A DNA stretch of 9,957 nt from JBOHDX01 sp050700835 (GTDB lineage Bacteria > Actinomycetota > Actinomycetes > Propionibacteriales > Nocardioidaceae): positions 1 through 9,957 of the forward strand of contig JBOHDX010000046.1 in NCBI GenBank assembly GCA_050700835.1, read 5' to 3'. Positions 7,172 to 9,957 of the stretch are shown piece after piece. Each line of letters starts with the position of its first letter. Positions within the stretch are counted from its first letter, which is position 1. The notes under the pieces are model-generated. The model had not been told where the DNA came from, did no database searches, and saw only the letters and a program-made list of their open reading frames with translations. Made by a program: the position numbers and the translations under genes.

Positions 7172-8645
7172 CTCCCGTCGCCTCGTCGACAAGCTCTGGT
7201 CCTACTGCAACGTCCTGCGTGACGACGGCGTGGGCGTCATCGAGTACACCGAGCAGCTGACCTACCTGCTGTTCCTCAAGATGGCGCACGAGCGGGCTAC
7301 CCGGAGGCTGAACCCGCAGGAGATCGTGCCGCCCGAGTACTCGTGGCAGAAGCTCCTCGACGCCGAGGGCACCGAGCTCGAGGTCGTCTACACCAAGATC
7401 CTGGTTGGCCTTGCGCAGCAGCCGGGCACGCTCGGCACGATCTTCCGGAAGGCGCAGAACCGGATCCAGGATCCGGCCAAGCTCAAGCGGCTCATCGTCG
7501 ATCTCATCGACCAGGAGAACTGGTCCGCCTCCGGCACCGACCTCAAGGGCGACGCCTACGAGGAGCTGTTGTCCAAGGGCGCTTCCGACAAGGGCTCGGG
7601 CGCCGGTCAGTACTTCACACCCCGCGAGCTGATCCGGGCGATCGTCGACGTCATCAACCCCAAGCCCACTGACACGGTCGTCGACCCCGCCTGCGGCACC
7701 GGCGGCTTCCTCCTGGTCGCCCACGAGCACGCCTCCCGCGACGCGGCCAGCCTGACGCCCACCGAGCGGGAGCACCTCCGGGACGAGTTCGTGACTGGCT
7801 ATGAGCTGGTGGACGGGACCGCCCGCCTGGCCGCGATGAACCTACTCCTCCACGGCATTGGTACGCCGAACGGCGACTCCCTCATCCAGGTGCGCGACGC
7901 TCTCGTCGCCGACCCCGGCCAGCGCTGGTCCGTCGTGCTGACCAATCCGCCCTTCGGCCGGAAGTCGTCGATCACCACGGTCGGCGCGGACGGACGGGCC
8001 GTGCGCGAAGACCGCGACATCGAGCGTCAAGACTTCATCGTCACCACGAGCAACAAGCAGCTCAACTTCTTGCAGCACATCATGACGATCCTCGACATCA
8101 ATGGTCGTGCCGCCGTGGTCCTGCCCGACAACGTGCTGTTCGAGGGCGGCGCCGGTGAGACGCTACGCCGCAAGCTGCTCGCGGACTTCGATCTGCACAC
8201 GATGCTCCGGCTCCCCACCGGCATCTGGTATGCGCCGGGCGTCAAGGCCAACGTGCTCTTCTTCGACAAGAAGCCGGCGGCCGAGCAGCCCTGGACCCGG
8301 AAGCTGTGGGTCTACGATTTCCGGACCAACATCCACTTCACGCTCAAGCAGAACCCGCTCCGCCGGGCAGACCTAGATGACTTCGTCGCGTCGTACCTGT
8401 CCGGCAAGGACCGCGCGGAGCGGGTGGGGTCCGAGCGGTGGCAGTCCTTCGACTACGGCGAGCTCGTGGCCCGCGACAAGGCCAACCTCGACATCACCTG
8501 GCTGCGCGACGAGTCGCTCGAGGACGCCGACAACCTGCCTGCGCCCGAGGTCATCGCCCGCGAGATCGTCGAGGACCTGACGGCGGCGCTCGCCGAGTTC
8601 GAGGCCGTCGCCGCGGCGCTCGAAGCCTCTTCCGCCGACTCCTGA
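7164..8645 (+). CDS. hsdM: Type I restriction-modification DNA methyltransferase subunit M
   Basis: A 493-residue N6-adenine methyltransferase. With HsdS it forms the M2S enzyme that protects host DNA and the core to which HsdR binds. The N-terminal HsdM helical domain (about 1-140) begins LVDKLWSYCNVLRDDGVG. It is followed by GQYFTPRELI (148-157), the AdoMet-binding motif I DPACGTGGFL (174-183), and the catalytic motif IV NPPFG (261-265), which together mark a gamma-type amino-methyltransferase. Further conserved blocks are VVLPDNVLFEGGAG and KANVLFFDKK. Length and motif order are normal. ATG 7164 has AGAGGA at 7153-7158 and overlaps the preceding stop by 8 nt. It is the last gene of the operon, so modification is encoded after restriction on the same message. 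No intrinsic terminator follows at once; a C-rich tract lies downstream. Confidence 0.97.
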   Translation: MSDSRRLVDKLWSYCNVLRDDGVGVIEYTEQLTYLLFLKMAHERATRRLNPQEIVPPEYSWQKLLDAEGTELEVVYTKILVGLAQQPGTLGTIFRKAQNRIQDPAKLKRLIVDLIDQENWSASGTDLKGDAYEELLSKGASDKGSGAGQYFTPRELIRAIVDVINPKPTDTVVDPACGTGGFLLVAHEHASRDAASLTPTEREHLRDEFVTGYELVDGTARLAAMNLLLHGIGTPNGDSLIQVRDALVADPGQRWSVVLTNPPFGRKSSITTVGADGRAVREDRDIERQDFIVTTSNKQLNFLQHIMTILDINGRAAVVLPDNVLFEGGAGETLRRKLLADFDLHTMLRLPTGIWYAPGVKANVLFFDKKPAAEQPWTRKLWVYDFRTNIHFTLKQNPLRRADLDDFVASYLSGKDRAERVGSERWQSFDYGELVARDKANLDITWLRDESLEDADNLPAPEVIAREIVEDLTAALAEFEAVAAALEASSADS

Positions 8646-8773
8646 TCTTCTCGCTCTTCCCGACCCTCCGGCTTCACCTTCATCGACGACCGTTGGCTCT
8701 TCACGGTGCCCAAAATCCTCTCCCCGCCACCCCTCACCTGCCTGCCACACCACCTTCTTTCACGTCGGCACGC
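8646..8773 (+). promoter_or_regulatory. C-rich, G-poor tract after hsdM, possible Rho-dependent terminator
   Basis: This stretch carries no gene. In 8701-8760 I count 31 C and 6 G, a strong C-over-G bias unlike the surrounding coding DNA, with little potential for stable RNA structure. Such unstructured C-rich RNA is the known loading site type (rut) for Rho, which would fit termination of the long operon. There is no U-tract hairpin here. The function is inferred from composition only. Confidence 0.35.
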
Positions 8774-8776
8774 ATG

Positions 8777-8792
8777 CTACGAAGGTTCGTAG
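8777..8792. repeat. Perfect inverted repeat upstream of the relaxase gene
   Basis: CTACGAA-GG-TTCGTAG is a perfect 7-bp-arm palindrome about 85 bp before the relaxase start. Its size and symmetry suit a dimeric repressor operator. Its place next to a relaxase gene also suits part of an origin of transfer. It is not a standard actinobacterial LexA box, because the half sites are too close and the core is CGAA-GG-TTCG. Confidence 0.6.
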
Positions 8793-8794
8793 AT

Positions 8795-8818
8795 GGGTCG
8801 CCCGAGATCGGGCGGCCC
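8795..8818. repeat. GC-rich inverted repeat (hairpin), candidate oriT element
   Basis: The left arm GGGTCGCCCGA (8795-8805) pairs with TCGGGCGGCCC (8808-8818) around a 2-nt GA loop. There are 11 bp with a single non-Watson-Crick pair (T/G, a wobble in RNA), and it begins 2 nt after the preceding palindrome. No T-run follows on either strand, so it is a poor intrinsic terminator. MobF-type origins of transfer contain inverted repeats near the nick site and usually lie next to the relaxase gene, so an oriT role is plausible. No nick site can be assigned. Confidence 0.5.
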
Positions 8819-8877
8819 ACGCGGCATTTCTAGGGGTCCGTTGGTTGTCGACGGACGTCGTTGAGGCGGTGGTCCGG

Positions 8878-9957
8878 ATGCACGGCGGGGTGAAGTTCTA
8901 CCGCGGCGCAGCGAAGGCAGCCCGCGCTTACGTCGAGCGCGATCGGTCCAGAGCTGATGACTACTACCTCGCCGAGGGCACCGGTGTCGCTGCCCGGCTC
9001 ACCGCAACTCCGGACGCTGTCGAGGAAGCCGGTTCGATGGACGGCGAGACCTACGAGCAGTGGGTCGCCGGCATCGACATCGACACCGGTCACAAGTTGG
9101 GTCGGGTCCGCGAGGACGCGAACGCTCTGCGGTTCGTGGAGGTCACCGTCAACGGACCCAAGACCTGGTCGCTGGCCGCTGCGCTCCATCCAGACATCTC
9201 GGTCGCGTTGGACGAAGCCCAGGACAAGGCCGCGACCGAGATCGTCGGCTGGGTCGCTGCCCACGCGACGACGCGGATCGGGCCGCGCGGACGGCAGGTG
9301 CAGGTGCCCGTCGAGCAGATCGAGGCCGCGGTGATCCGGCACTACACCTCCCGGGCCGGTGACCCCCACCGTCACCTCCACCTGCAGATCAACGCCCGCG
9401 TCTGGGCGGCCGGGGCATGGCGCGGCATCCACTCGGTGGGAATCCGCGACTCGATCAAGGCCATCAACGGGATCGGGCACGCCGCTGTCGCGACAGACCC
9501 GGGCTTCCGGGCCGTCCTCGCCGCACATGGGCTCACGCTCGGCCCAGAGAGCGGCGAGATCCGCGAGCTCGCGCCGTACGTAGGGGCGTTCAGTGCCCGG
9601 ACCGCGCAGATCCGCCGCAACGTCGAGGGCTACGAAGCAGCCTGGCGCAGCGAGCACCCCGATCAGGAGCCCGGGCCACGGCTTCGAGAGACGTGGGACC
9701 GGCGCGCATGGGCCCAGGCTCGGCCCGACAAAGTTGTTCCGAAAGAGGGCCGCGAGCTGGTCGCCCGGTGGAACGACGAGCTCCGAGAGCTCGGCTACCG
9801 CGACCCGACCGAAGCCGTGACTCTGCGGCGAACGCTGCCGGGATGGATCGACCGCGACGCCGCTGCCGAACTGGTCGTCTCGATCCTCGGAGCGAAGAGG
9901 TCGGCATGGAACGCCCCCGACATCCGCGGCACGACCGAGGTCCTCCTCGCCCAGACC
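8878..9957 (+). CDS. MobF/TrwC-type conjugative relaxase, N-terminal part (runs off the window)
   Basis: The frame is open from ATG 8878 to the window edge (360 codons, no stop), so the gene is truncated by the window. Relaxases of this family nick one strand at oriT, stay bound through a tyrosine and lead the strand into the recipient. Candidate catalytic tyrosines are Y17 and the YY pair at 28-29, in AARAYVERDRSRADDYY. The metal-binding histidines follow TrwC spacing: H155 in IRHYTSRAGDP, then H166 and H168 in HRHLHLQIN (11 and 2 residues apart, as I recall for H150, H161 and H163 of TrwC). FVEVTVNGPKTWSLAAALHP (86-105) is a typical relaxase core block. A helicase domain normally follows and would be beyond the edge. 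The ATG has GAGG at 8863-8866, 11 nt upstream. The frame is also open upstream, so a GTG at 8869 or TTG at 8845 are alternative starts. It shows that the R-M cassette adjoins transfer genes. Confidence 0.92.
   Translation, partial: MHGGVKFYRGAAKAARAYVERDRSRADDYYLAEGTGVAARLTATPDAVEEAGSMDGETYEQWVAGIDIDTGHKLGRVREDANALRFVEVTVNGPKTWSLAAALHPDISVALDEAQDKAATEIVGWVAAHATTRIGPRGRQVQVPVEQIEAAVIRHYTSRAGDPHRHLHLQINARVWAAGAWRGIHSVGIRDSIKAINGIGHAAVATDPGFRAVLAAHGLTLGPESGEIRELAPYVGAFSARTAQIRRNVEGYEAAWRSEHPDQEPGPRLRETWDRRAWAQARPDKVVPKEGRELVARWNDELRELGYRDPTEAVTLRRTLPGWIDRDAAAELVVSILGAKRSAWNAPDIRGTTEVLLAQT

Noticed and set aside
7071..7775. 234-codon open frame on the minus strand
   Set aside because: Antisense of the hsdM 5' part with the same biased composition; no recognisable motif or ribosome binding site.
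8777..8792. LexA (SOS) box
   Set aside because: Actinobacterial LexA sites have CGAAC and GTTCG halves separated by about 4 bp; here CGAA and TTCG are separated by only 2 bp.
8795..8818. Intrinsic terminator for hsdM
   Set aside because: The hairpin is strong, but no T-run follows on either strand and it lies about 150 nt after the stop codon.
8774..8833. Nineteen-codon ORF across the inverted repeats
   Set aside because: No ribosome binding site, and its sequence is dictated by the palindromes.

Overview
The window is GC-rich (G or C dominates third codon positions, with Ala/Arg/Asp/Val-rich proteins). It carries a MobF-type relaxase of a form familiar from actinobacterial plasmids and integrative elements, so the host is most likely a high-GC actinobacterium (Actinomycetota). 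The genus cannot be named from the sequence. All recognisable genes lie on the + strand.

Layout: (1) 1-467 holds no gene I can support, but has two 18-bp direct repeats exactly 100 bp apart, several short palindromes and a structured stretch. (2) A strong intrinsic terminator (468-501) sits only 16 nt before the ATG of a NYN/PIN-fold RNase-like gene (518-1189). (3) After a 52-nt gap comes a tightly packed five-gene operon (1242-8645) in the order hsdR, hsdS, GIY-YIG/DUF4357 gene, PD-(D/E)XK-like gene, hsdM. Three of its four junctions overlap (ATGA, ATGA, and 8 nt), and the fourth has a 7-nt gap. (4) A 232-nt intergenic region (8646-8877) starts with a C-rich, G-poor tract and ends with two adjacent inverted repeats. 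(5) The 5' part of a TrwC/MobF conjugative relaxase gene (8878 to the window edge) follows.

How they may work together: hsdR, hsdS and hsdM supply all three subunits of a type I restriction-modification enzyme (R2M2S). The specificity subunit has two different target-recognition halves, so it should read a bipartite DNA site. Two further nuclease-like proteins are encoded between hsdS and hsdM in the same translationally coupled unit, which is not the textbook hsdRMS or hsdMSR arrangement. A putative RNase lies just upstream. The adjacent relaxase suggests that the whole defence cassette rides on a conjugative or mobilisable element, with the inverted repeats before the relaxase as a candidate oriT or operator.

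The R-M core and the relaxase are secure. The roles of the NYN, GIY-YIG and ENQ-nuclease proteins in defence are inferred from position only.
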